64,000 bases of DNA from Diphasiastrum complanatum. Lineage: Eukaryota; Streptophyta; Lycopodiopsida; Lycopodiales; Lycopodiaceae. The position numbers were made by a program, and so were the translations under genes. The first letter of the stretch is position 1. The number at the start of each line of letters is the position of its first letter. Positions 55,390 through 64,000 of this stretch are shown here, one piece after another. The stretch is from contig CM055097.1 of the NCBI GenBank assembly GCA_029204225.1, positions 43,650,444 through 43,714,443 on the forward strand, read 5' to 3'. The notes beneath the pieces are model-generated. The model did no database searches, had not been told where the DNA came from, and was given only the letters and a program-made list of their open reading frames with translations.

Positions 55390-56000
55390 CTATGTGTAGT
55401 CATAGTACGTTTGGATGCACCAGTTGTAGGAGGATGTTGTGTTGTACAGTCTCTGGTCCCTATGATGATCATATGTAAGAGTGTCTAGGTGCCATGGTCT
55501 TATCCTGGAGAACAAATCCATAATTTGAGGCTGAGTGCTCTGATGGTCAGACTGAAGCCTAGCACAAGTCTCTCCGTAATAAGAACAACTCAAGTAGCAT
55601 AAGAGCAACACATCTGGAATCATTATATCTGATGAGATAGTGTAAGGTGTGGGTCTCTGAAAAGGCAATAGTATCTCCCACAAATCTCCTAGTAAATAGG
55701 ACATTTGAAAAAAGGTGCTCAGACTCAACTACCTCCAAAGAACACGTCTGACATATCTTATTCTCTCGTGTACTCATGAGTATTTGCTGGGAGGACTGAG
55801 ATAGAGATGTCGAACATGTCCAAAAGGTGAGCTACCTGAGAATACCATGAGAGCTAGAAACCATGACTGTGAAGCTTCATCGATGAAGTGACTACCAAAT
55901 GAGAGTATCTGTCTGTAGAAGTTCCAAAGCTCTTTGGATGTATAGTATGAGCTGGAAGAGGGCGTCGACCAATAGAGACTGCAAACTCAACAATGATAAT
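55390..56000 (-). pseudogene. Possible LINE 3' end (zf-RVT-like) relic
   Basis: Minus-strand KICQTCSLEVVESEHLFSN at about 55,710-55,765 resembles the zinc-binding C.(L)C....E(S/T).EHLF..C motif after the RT of plant L1-type elements. FTRRFVGD or LLGDLWEIL follows in two frames, and LILYIQRALELLQTDTLIW precedes. Only this stretch is suggestive; no endonuclease or RT motif is visible. Confidence 0.35.
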
Positions 56001-56107
56001 ATAATGTGGAACTAAAGGCTTTGCCCAAATCATTTAAGATAACATAGAGACCTGAAACCTAGATAAACTAGCCCAATTTCAAGAAGTAGGACTTCATGAA
56101 TACATAT

Positions 56108-56759
56108 GTTGCACACAAGCTCACAAAACCCTAAGTACGTACATAGAAATACCCAGCAAATTTGTCACTTTATTAATCTCAAGCAAATGTACATATATCA
56201 ACAAGCAAACATGAGAGCTCTGTTGCAAGTCTCCTCCCAACCATAGATGCATAGGAATAAGATAGGGAATGCATCGCAAGGCTCACACTATATGCCCTCA
56301 AGCACCCCTTAACCCTGACACATCCTAATGTCCACACATGGCAAACTCCATGCACAGTCAACACTTGCCACTTGGCAGTACCCTAACACATAGGCAAGCT
56401 AGTAGTAGATTGTCTAACACGTGTCACTCATACATTGGACCAAGCGTCCTTATAAGCATATGACACAAGTCCTATTGACCCATCCGACAAGTGTCACTCA
56501 TGCACTGGACCAAATGTCCCAATGAGCATATGACACATGTCATCTTGACCAGTCAAGACTCAACCCTCCCTACATTTTAGTAGGTCAGCCTAGCAAACTC
56601 TCATGGGACCTAGTATCCCCTTAGCCATCTTAGAATTAGTCACAATAACTGATATTTACATTGCAATTTACCATTGTCTCCGCAGGTCGATGACTTAGCC
56701 GTTAATGACTAAAACATTACAATTTACATTAGGCAAAGGGATTCAAAGTACATGTGACA
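56108..56759 (-). mobile_element. 3' LTR of the minus-strand Gypsy-10 (outer end uncertain)
   Basis: On the minus strand a purine tract GAGGAGGGAAGAGA (56,760-56,773) is followed by TGTCACATGTACTTTG, a good PPT/LTR junction. The outer end is my guess at TGTTGCACAC (about 56,108). Inside, a 66-bp tandem pair (GTGTCACTCAT, ATTGGACCAA or ACTGGACCAA, GCATATGACACA) lies at 56,419-56,552. Confidence 0.55.
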
Positions 56760-56823
56760 TCTCTTCCCTCCTCAGATGACATCGTCCTCGATGGCAAAGT
56801 CTGGATACTGTGCATACAACCCA

Positions 56824-57210
56824 TGCAGTCTCCAAAGTACCATCACGTCATCCATGCTATGCATCCAAGTACTCACGTAGCAACCAATTCTGCAATCGTC
56901 CATGCCTCCCGTCCAATACTCTCGCTGGTCATCCATGCCATGCATCCAAGTACTCACGTAGCAACCAATTCCGCAATCGTCCATGCCTCCCATCCAATAT
57001 TCTCGCTGGTCCATGCATCCAAGTACTCACGTAGCAACCAATTCCGCAATCGTCCATGCCTCCCATCCAATATTCTCGCTGGTCCATGCATCCAAAGTAG
57101 CATCACTACGACGTCATCCATGCCATGCATCCAAGTACTCACGTAGCAACCAATTTCGCAATTGTCCATGCCTCCCGTCCAATACTCTCGCTGGTCCATG
57201 CATCACCTCC
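56824..57210 (-). repeat. Tandem array derived from a chromodomain-coding segment
   Basis: GCATCCAAGTACTCACGTAG recurs at 56,861, 56,942, 57,015 and 57,127, each followed by CAACCAATT, CGCAAT, GTCCATGCCTCC and CTCTCGCTGGT. On the minus strand a unit reads HGPAR(V/I)LDGRHG(Q/R)LRN and WLLREYLDAW, the start of a chromovirus chromodomain. Spacings of 81, 73 and 112 bp include copies with and without the CCAAAGTA..CATCAC part. The array forms the 3' end of Gypsy-10 coding sequence. Confidence 0.8.
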
Positions 57211-58740
57211 CCATGTTCATGAAACATTACAAGGCCATCAACCAACAAGTTATCACTGTCATGTAAAACCTTTTTTAAGCGTGAAACATAAAAAACAGGA
57301 TGAACCTTACAATCAACAAGCAAATCCAATTCATAAGCAACGCTATTAATCTTTTTAACAATTTTCCAAGGGCCACATTAACTAGGTGACAACTTATACC
57401 AATTCGTTGTCTTAAGGGTTTTCGAGTCCTTTGGAATCCTAAGAAACACCATGTCTCCTTCCTTGAACTCTCTTGGCATACGATCCAAATCAACATAAGT
57501 CTTTGCCCAATCCATCGCCGCTCTTACATTTTCTTTTGCTAACTCCAACATTCATTGCATGTGAGTTAGAAATTCCATAGCACTGGGTGCTTTATGAGGC
57601 ATACCTATAGTAACTAGATTGGTTGGTCTAAGGACTCATCTTCGTAGATGCATTATTTTTTATCATTATAGGCAAACTCCAACAATGGTAGGTAACATTC
57701 CCATTGCATTTTCTTTCACTCACATGCACCCTAAGCATGTCTTCCAAAGTTTGATTGACTCTCTCAGTTTGTCCATCTATTTCAGGATGATCAGAACTAG
57801 TCATTCCCAACTGCACCCCTAACTTCTCAAATACTGCAGTCCAAAAACCGCTTGTAAAATGAGAGTCTCTGGTAGACACAATGGATCTAGGTAATCCATG
57901 AAGTCTAACTACATGATGTATACACAAATCAATGGTACCAGGAGCATCAATCTTATTATTAGTTGGGATAAAATGAGTCGTTTTAGTGAGTCTATCAACC
58001 ACAATTAGGATGGCATAATGTTATTATTGCATACGTGCTAAACATGTAATAAAGTCCATGGAAATACTCCCATCTCCCTTGTGGTATAGGTAACAGGCGT
58101 AATAATCCAGACACTTTAATACTTTCAACTTTATTAATCTGACACTTAAAACAATGTGTCACATCATGGTTTACTTCTTTCTTAAGTGTAGAGCACCAAA
58201 AGTTAGGTCGTATCAACTCATAGGTGCTATTCCCACCAGGATGACCGACATTAGGGCTATTGTGACAGAGATGTAAGATCCTCTTTCGCAGCACCTCACA
58301 AGCTAGAATAAGAGCCTTACCATTTCTCATCACTATTTCACCTTTTATGGAATACCTACGATAAGTGCGAACCAAGGTAGTGGAACTCTCCTCTTGAGAC
58401 TCTGCATGGCCATGACTAACGTCCTGTTCCACTCTTTTACAATGGGGATCTTCCTGTTGGCCTTTATTATCTTAAATAGTCAATCATTTTCAATGATTAC
58501 AAATAATATCTGATACACCACACAAGATAGTGCATCTGCCACATGATTCTCGACACCTTTCTTGTACCAAATCTCCATTAGGAACTCTGACATGAGCTCA
58601 GATGATCAGGCTTGCCGGCCTCTAAGGTCTGGCTGCTTACAAAAGTATCTCAAGGTACCATGATCAGTGAATACCTCAAAATTCAATCCATATAGATAAT
58701 GCCTCCATGCCTTTAATGCATGAACCATTGTTGCAGCGAA
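57114..58740 (-). pseudogene. Gypsy-10 RNase H, integrase and chromodomain
   Basis: From 58,740 down: ALKAWRHYLYGLNFEVFTDH and LRYFCKQPDLRGRQA (RNase H); YSIKGEIVMRNGKALIL, ILHLCHNSPNVGHPGGNSTY and HCFKCQINK (H2C2 zinc finger) in 58,432-57,995; MVDRLTKTTHFIPTNNKIDA, RDSHFTSGFWTAVFEKLGVQ and EIDGQTERVNQTLEDMLRVH (catalytic core) in 58,002-57,628; then VHPVFYVSRLKKVLHDSDNL and HGEVMHGPARVLDGRHG. RT and everything upstream is missing at 58,740. Several stops and frameshifts. Confidence 0.85.
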
Positions 58741-59225
58741 ACGCGATTCGCTAGGTTCACGAACCGCGATTCTGCGAATTGCGTTTTGAACCGCGAAATG
58801 TGCAAAAATTAAGTAATAAAAAACAAATTGGAAAATAGCTTATGGCTGAAATTTGTTTAGGGGAGCAATGGTCAAACCAGCGTTTTGCCTCCAGAAGTGC
58901 AGTAGATTTGCTCTGGTTCTCAGTGATTGTTAATGCTACAATTTGAACTTTGGGCTATCAACTCTATGGATGATGATCACTTTTGCAATCATTTCACTGG
59001 AGACGTGAGTGCAATGTGCATACAGTTGGGGGCATAAATATTGGGCCCTTATCGGCGCACATTTGGAACCCATTTTTATCTACGGTCAAAGTGGATCCTA
59101 TGCAACTGCATAGCTGAAACAAGCGGTCTAGGAGGCACATCCTGCCCACCACGAAGGGAATGCATCACACCATCAAATTGGAACTCATACACATGAGTAT
59201 CCCAGGCTATGTGTGGTTTCCGCAT
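58741..59225. other. Unassigned junction between two gypsy elements
   Basis: It starts with GCGAAACGCGATTCGC and further CGCGA words, like the ends of the hAT element at 59,411. I find no matching right end or target duplication. No coding match. Confidence 0.35.
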
Positions 59226-59410
59226 CATGAGCTCAAATGATCAGGCTTGCCGGCCTCTGAAGCCTATCAGTTTCCAGATAGTGAGCTAATACGCATGAGA
59301 GGAAAGCTCAAAGGTCATGACGTCTCATCTTGTTTGACACCGGTTCCTCACACAATATTGTTAACTCCCGCATGGTGAAAAAGCTTCGCTTGGCTATTGT
59401 TCCTTCTTAT

Positions 59411-60089
59411 CAGTGTTTCCTCGAAACGCGTTTCGAATGCTGAAACGTTCGAAACGGGACGTACGAAACAACCCCATTTTGAAACGCCATTTTAGTGTTC
59501 GAAACGACCGAAAGAAACAAAAAAAAGAAAAAAAACCCATTTTTTTTTTCCAAAACCACGCATACTAGATTCTCGCAACCTAATAACCTATCCATGACAG
59601 TATCAATACTTTCAATAATTGACCGAGGAAAGTGACCATAATCACCATACACACCTTCTCCTCTTGAAATTGCATTCTAGTTTCTCTAGAGCATTCTCAT
59701 GAAATTGGATGTATCTACTTGTTACTAGACTGTCTATGACATCTGTAAACCCCAAAAACCGTGCCATAAGCTTTGTAGTATGTACTGGCAATGGGCATGA
59801 ACAGATTCTCGCAACCTAATAACCTATCCATGACAGTATAATAATTGATTGAGGAAAGTAACCATAGTCACCATACACAGCTTCTCCTCTTAAAATTGCA
59901 TTCTCTAGAGCATTCTCATGAAATTGGATGTATCTACTTGTTACTAGACTTTCTATGACATCCAAAAACCCTCAAAAACACATTTTCAAAAAAAAAAAAA
60001 AACCCTAAAACAAAATTCCCGTTTCGAACCTGAACCAGACGTTTCATACGCGTATGAAACGACGTACAAAACGCGCCCATGAAACATTG
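59411..60089. mobile_element. 679-bp hAT-type element with 8-bp target duplication
   Basis: CTTCTTAT occurs at 59,403-59,410 and 60,090-60,097. The ends are CAGTGTTTC... and ...GAAACATTG; the first 20 bp (CAGTGTTTCCTCGAAACGCG) partly match the reverse complement of the right end (CAATGTTTCATGGGCGCGTT). CGAAACG/CGTTTCG words crowd both ends. It contains an internal tandem duplication and no transposase frame. Confidence 0.85.
59567..59976. repeat. Internal duplication of the hAT element
   Basis: AGATTCTCGCAACCTAATAA begins at 59,567 and 59,803. The units (about 194 and 174 bp) share CCTATCCATGACAGTAT, GAGGAAAGT, AGAGCATTCTCATGAAATTG and ATGTATCTACTTGTTACTAG. They differ by small indels. Confidence 0.9.
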
Positions 60090-60561
60090 CTTCTTATTAC
60101 CGGTATACAGTTGAGATGCCAGATAGTAAGGGAACAGAGGTTTGGAATGAGAGAGTCTCTCGGGCATCTTTGTCTATTCAGACATATGTTGAGACTTTGA
60201 GATCACCAAATTAGCTAAGTTTGATATTGTACTTGGTAAGCGGTGGCATGCAAGTAAGCAGCCCGCTAGAGATTTCCTTTCGCATGCAAATAAGTTCAGA
60301 CATGAGGATATGTCTCCTGTCTTAAAGGGGGAGGAGAGACCATCAGTTGAAGGTCCTCTTATTACCTCAATGCAAATAAAGAAAATGGAGTTCTAGTATT
60401 TGTGGTTGTGTTATGTGAATGTTGATTCCAGTTTTAATTCTAGTTTTAGTTATAATTAAATAAGCACACTCACTAATGAACCACAAGCAACTTCATTAAC
60501 ATTTGCATCCCCTAGTGCACATGCATTTTCATTACAGCCAAGATGTGACCCAGCAAGTGAG

Positions 60562-61170
60562 TTGGAGAAGTCCATCCGCGCTCAATATAAACATTTGTCA
60601 ATTATCGACATGCCAGAGGGATTGCCGCCTAGACGGAATGTAGAGCATCGTATCGAGCTCGTTCCAGGGGCAAGTCCAGTATGTAGGCCTCCTTATAAGA
60701 TGAGCCTAAAAGAGAAAGAGGAAGTCAGAAGGATGTTGGAGTATCTCAAGTTGGCATACGTCCATCCTAGTTATTCACCCTTTGTCTCTCCTATTTTGCT
60801 TGTTAAAATAAATGATGGTAGTTTTTGGATGTGCATTGATTACAGAGGATCGAATAAGATCACTGCAAAGCACAGATATCCGATGCCCAAGATTGATGAT
60901 CTATTGGGTGCATTGCAAGGTGCCACCATTTTCAGTAAGATAGCTCTCAAAAGTGGGTACCATCAAATACGGATTCAAGAAGAAGACGTCCAGAAGACGG
61001 CCTTCCGAACCTGTTTTGGGCATTACGAGTTTTTGGTTAAGCCATTTAGGTTAACCAATGCACCAGCCACGTTCATGATGCTCATGAACGATGTCTTGTG
61101 TGATTATAGGGCAAGTTTGTCATCAATTTTATTGACGATACATTGGTCTATAGTACGGCGGTAGTGGAGA
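60562..61170 (+). pseudogene. Gypsy-7 reverse transcriptase
   Basis: A 200-codon frame: [60 protein letters not shown] (Asp of IDL changed to Ala) and [17 protein letters not shown]. The YxDD box is lost to a frameshift near 61,110 (FIDDTLVYS-like text in the next frame). Confidence 0.85.
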
Positions 61171-62136
61171 TTCATCTCTAGACCGTAATTGGCAAGTTGC
61201 AAGCTTTTGTCTTGTATGCCAATGCTCAGAAGACTGAGTTGTGTAAGACTCGTGTCGAGTATTTGGGTCACGTAGTGACAGCTGAGGGTATTTCGGTTGA
61301 CCCAACCAAGGTGGCTGTGGTTAAGAAGTAGTCGAGGCCTGCCGATATATGCCAATTACAATCTTTCTTAGACTTTTGTAAGTTCTACCATCAGTTTGTT
61401 AAGAACTATTCCTAGATAACTGCTCCTTTAACGGACCAGTTACAGAAAGACAACACTATAGTTCGGTGGGATGCTGAAGCTCAACACAGTTTTGAGAACT
61501 TGAAGGAGTCGATGGCCATGGCTCCAGTCCTCAAAATTGTTGATACCCATAAACCGTTTGACCTAGAGACGGATACAAGTTGCATTGTCGTAGGTGCAGT
61601 GTTGAGCCAAGAGGGTAGACCAATAGCCTTTGAGAGTAAAAAGTTGACACCAGCTCAACAGAGATATCCTACACACGAGCAATAGCTATATGTGATCATA
61701 TATGCGCTCAAGGTGTGGTGACATTATTTGTATGGCATCGAGTTTTATGTGTACATAGACCATCATACTCTAAAGTATTTTTGCACTCAGCCAGATTTGA
61801 AGGGCCGCCAAGCTTGGTGGGCCGAGCTGATGCAGGAATTTCATTTGGAAATTTGCTTCCGAAGAGAGAAGGAAAATGTGGTCGCTAATGCACTATCGCG
61901 AACACTGCATCAGATGAGCTTTACTATAGTTGACAATGATCTCATGGAGGAGATCAAGAAGGCTCAACGTCAGTGTGTGTGGCCTGATGTGTTAAAGATA
62001 GTCAACCAAACGAAAGAGTCAACTTTGCCTGTCGCTTCCGTAGAGCACACACTAGTACATATCTAACATACACCGTGAAGGAAGGTATGTTGTTGAGAAA
62101 TGGAAAGGTATTCATGTTCGAAATAATAAATGATAA
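61171..62136 (+). pseudogene. Gypsy-7 RNase H and start of integrase region
   Basis: KESMAMAPVLKIVDTHKPFD, LETDTSCIVVGAVLSQEGRP and KLTPAQQRYPTHEQ (stop where the E would follow), then FYVYIDHHTLKYFCTQPDLK and VVANALSRTLHQM are RNase H. The linker to integrase ends with YTVKEGMLLRNGKVF-like text at 62,130, where the Copia-8 LTR begins. Confidence 0.85.
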
Positions 62137-62544
62137 TGTTAGTTTCCCATAGGTTACTTTGACCCAAAAGGTCGAGACTTGTGTAACCATGGGTTAGGTT
62201 TATTATTTAGACCATGTTAAGTCATTTTTACTTAAGTTGGAACCAATTTTGGTCTAGTAGTAACTCGTGGGTCCAAGTAAAGTCTAATTATGTTAAGGGA
62301 CCCTATCTTGACTTTTGGGAGTGCCCTATAACTAGTAGTGGGTTTGGAAGGTTCTAGAACTTAGAGTTTGGAAGAGTCTAGGCCCTTGGAAGGCCTATTT
62401 ATATGTACTCATTATTCATTTGTAATTCATTCCCTTTCAAGCATTGCTACTACTTTCTCTCTTCTTGAGGGCGCCTCCTCTTCTTCTTCTTCTTCTTGTA
62501 TATGGAGATTGAATGTTAGGATCTTGGCACTTTGATTTCCTACA
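62137..62544 (+). mobile_element. Copia-8 5' LTR
   Basis: Starts TGTTAGTTTCCC, ends TTTCCTACA, 408 bp, directly before the primer site. A TATTTATAT box lies at about 62,396. The 5 bp before it are GATAA. It lies in the Gypsy-7 integrase region. Confidence 0.85.
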
Positions 62545-62557
62545 TGGTATCAGAGCC
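62545..62557 (+). other. Copia-8 primer-binding site
   Basis: TGGTATCAGAGCC, perfect match to the initiator tRNA-Met complement, with no spacer from the LTR. Confidence 0.9.
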
Positions 62558-63380
62558 ATGGATCTTCTATGCTTGATTTAGGGAGCCCTACCAAAAGAGA
62601 TCGTCTTCACTTAGGGATCACAAAAATTTAGCACCTTTGCTGATTTTTTGGAGTGAAGATCCGTTCAGTTTTGACTCTTTTCCGTTTTGCAGGAGGGCGC
62701 CACACATCAAAGGAGATAATAGGATTTTGGGCGCCCAAAAATCAGTCGATTGTTTGCTCATTTTTCAGGTTGCAGGAAGCGCCATTAATTATCTTCTTCG
62801 GGGCTGCTTTTAGGTCGCCCACATCCGTGTAGGTTTATCCTACTTTCGTTGGTCTGCTGCTGCCCTTTTTTTCATATTTGCTCCTTTGCAGGAGGGCGCC
62901 CATCTACAAGCAATTTTTATCTTCTGATTTGGCTGAAAAATCAGCACCCTTGCTGATTTTAAAAAGTGAAGATCCACTTCTCTTTGCTTGTTTCTAGGTG
63001 TGGAAGAAGGCGCTAATTTTTTTGTGATGATCCGATCACATTCCGAGGCTGAAAATTGGACAGCATATTAACATTTGTAGGATGTTTGCAACAGCCCTAT
63101 CCATAAAAAAGAAGGGTTCCGGAAAAAGCTTTGTTGGAGGCTAACCTAATTCTTTGCTTGCTGGTTTTTTGAGTTTGTAATGCAATTTCAGGCTGAAATT
63201 TTCAGCACACAAGGCTTGTAGGAGGGCGACTTCCTATATCCATCTAATGTGTGGTTTTGACACATTCCGGGGCTGATTTTTCATATTTGATACTTCCTGG
63301 TTTTTGTGTCTTTTAGGGCACATTTAGGGTTTGAAAAAGTTTATCTTCTTGGCTGGTTCTTATGTCAAGAGATTTGGGAG
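62558..63380. other. Copia-8 leader
   Basis: About 820 bp without coding signal. The word AGGAGGGCGCC or close variants recurs near 62,691, 62,890 and 63,220. GTGAAGATCC occurs near 62,656 and 62,968. Confidence 0.5.
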
Positions 63381-63950
63381 CAATTCGTACTTGTTCGGGC
63401 GAAGATATGTTGGATGGCACCAGCTATTCTTCATGGAGTTGCAAGCTGAGTTTTGGCATCGACGTGATGATCAAGATTTTATCAGTAACAAGATCTATCT
63501 TATATCATTTGAGATTTTGCAAGACCTTTAAAAGTGCTTGGGAAACACTTTTAAAGATATACTGAATAAAGGATTCATCATCATGCTTTCACCTCTCTAC
63601 TTCATCCTCTTTGAAGGTAGAAGAGCAAAGGCATGCAAAGTTTGATCATTGTCTTTCTACAAGTACAAGTTTGAAACGGAATGTTGGTATGGTAGAGCAT
63701 TCATCTTCTCTTGAGCCATTTGTTGCAAATGATGGATGCATTAGTGAAGAACTTTATGAGCAAGCTTCTCAAGTTAATGTTTTGGAAGAGGCTGAATTCA
63801 AGCATTCTTTGAACCATTTTGTAGTAATGGAGGAGGGGAAAAAATCATGTCAATTAGTACATTGGTTCAAAGTGGCGTGTTGCTGGATTTTTGGGGTGTT
63901 CAAAGTGGCAAGCTGCTGATTTTTTTCTTGAAGATGGTGGACAACATATT
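63381..63950 (+). pseudogene. Copia-8 gag start, decayed
   Basis: MLDGTSYSSWSCKLSF near 63,408 is the copia gag opening. TFKSAWETLLKIY near 63,540 matches the AWETL motif but in shortened context. The following 102-codon frame (63,611-63,919) has no motif I recognise. The element continues beyond the window. Confidence 0.55.
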
Positions 63951-64000
63951 CAGCCATGGTTTATTGATCATTTTCAGCCTATGTTACATCGTGAGCATCC

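Larger units (their letters stand above)
59300..60400 (+). pseudogene. Gypsy-7 protease (interrupted)
   Basis: LILFDTGSSHNIVNSRMVKK and LRLAIVPSY lie just left of the hAT element; the DTG active site is intact. After the insertion the frame continues in phase with YRYTVEMPDSKGTEVWNERV. Then LAKFDIVLGKRWHASKQPAR and PLITSMQIKKMEF follow. Removing the insertion and one target copy restores the reading frame. Confidence 0.85.
59226..62136 (+). mobile_element. Gypsy-7, plus-strand Ty3/gypsy element, split by a hAT element and cut by Copia-8
   Basis: Order: protease (59,300-60,250, split by the hAT element), RT (60,562-61,170), RNase H (61,440-61,930), start of the integrase region (to 62,136). 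gag and 5' LTR are missing on the left; everything after the TVKEGMLLRNGK-like text is cut by Copia-8. Stops and frameshifts throughout. Confidence 0.8.

Noticed and set aside
56754-57222. Plus-strand ORFs rich in HPSTHVATNSAIVHAS repeats
   Set aside because: They are the antisense of the chromodomain-derived tandem array.

Overview
The window looks like nuclear DNA of a land plant. Host coding is sparse and split by introns; the rest is nested, decayed LTR retrotransposons. The clearest host gene is the 3' half of UFL1 (E3 UFM1-protein ligase 1) on the minus strand: six exons with matching GT/AG borders and phases between 38,764 and 52,260, with introns of 6.8 and 5.9 kb. A second host gene, a small OB-fold nucleic-acid-binding protein, leaves its first exon at 1,174-1,396 (minus). 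Long TE-filled introns and a UFL1 sequence that looks divergent from flowering plants make a fern, lycophyte or other seed-free plant my guess (inference only).

Layout. 1-3.7 kb: OB-fold exon, a G-box-rich direct repeat upstream of it, a tandem duplication and a 155-bp hAT-type MITE with an intact target-site duplication (TSD). 3.7-32.1 kb: a stack of nested elements. Copia-1 (plus) is split in its gag by Copia-2 (plus). Copia-2 is split in its gag by Copia-3 (minus, TSD CTATT), and Copia-3 carries an internal inversion of most of its gag. Copia-1 then resumes and is cut by Copia-4 (plus remnant) and Copia-5 (minus). The left LTR of Copia-5 is split by Gypsy-6 (minus, tRNA-Asp-type primer site), which carries a piece of a host NADPH:quinone oxidoreductase gene in its leader. 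32.1-38.7 kb: low-information sequence with a tandemly repeated primer-binding region, a coding-like tandem duplication and long GA/TG microsatellites.

38.8-52.3 kb: UFL1 exons. Intron 4-5 (numbered within the window) holds Gypsy-9, an almost complete chromovirus with two 418-bp LTRs about 3% diverged, TSD GTAAC and unusual AGTTA...TAACT LTR ends. The next large intron holds gypsy gag, RNase H and chromodomain relics and a 428-bp MITE. 52.3-64 kb: a possible LINE relic, a minus-strand gypsy element whose chromodomain-coding end has become a tandem array, a plus-strand gypsy element split by a 679-bp hAT element (TSD CTTCTTAT), and the 5' end of Copia-8, which runs off the window.

Apart from UFL1, the OB-fold exon and perhaps some sequence I could not name, nothing here looks functional as protein. 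Nearly all element reading frames carry stops, frameshifts or deletions. Several LTRs are missing or truncated, which suggests repeated deletion after insertion.
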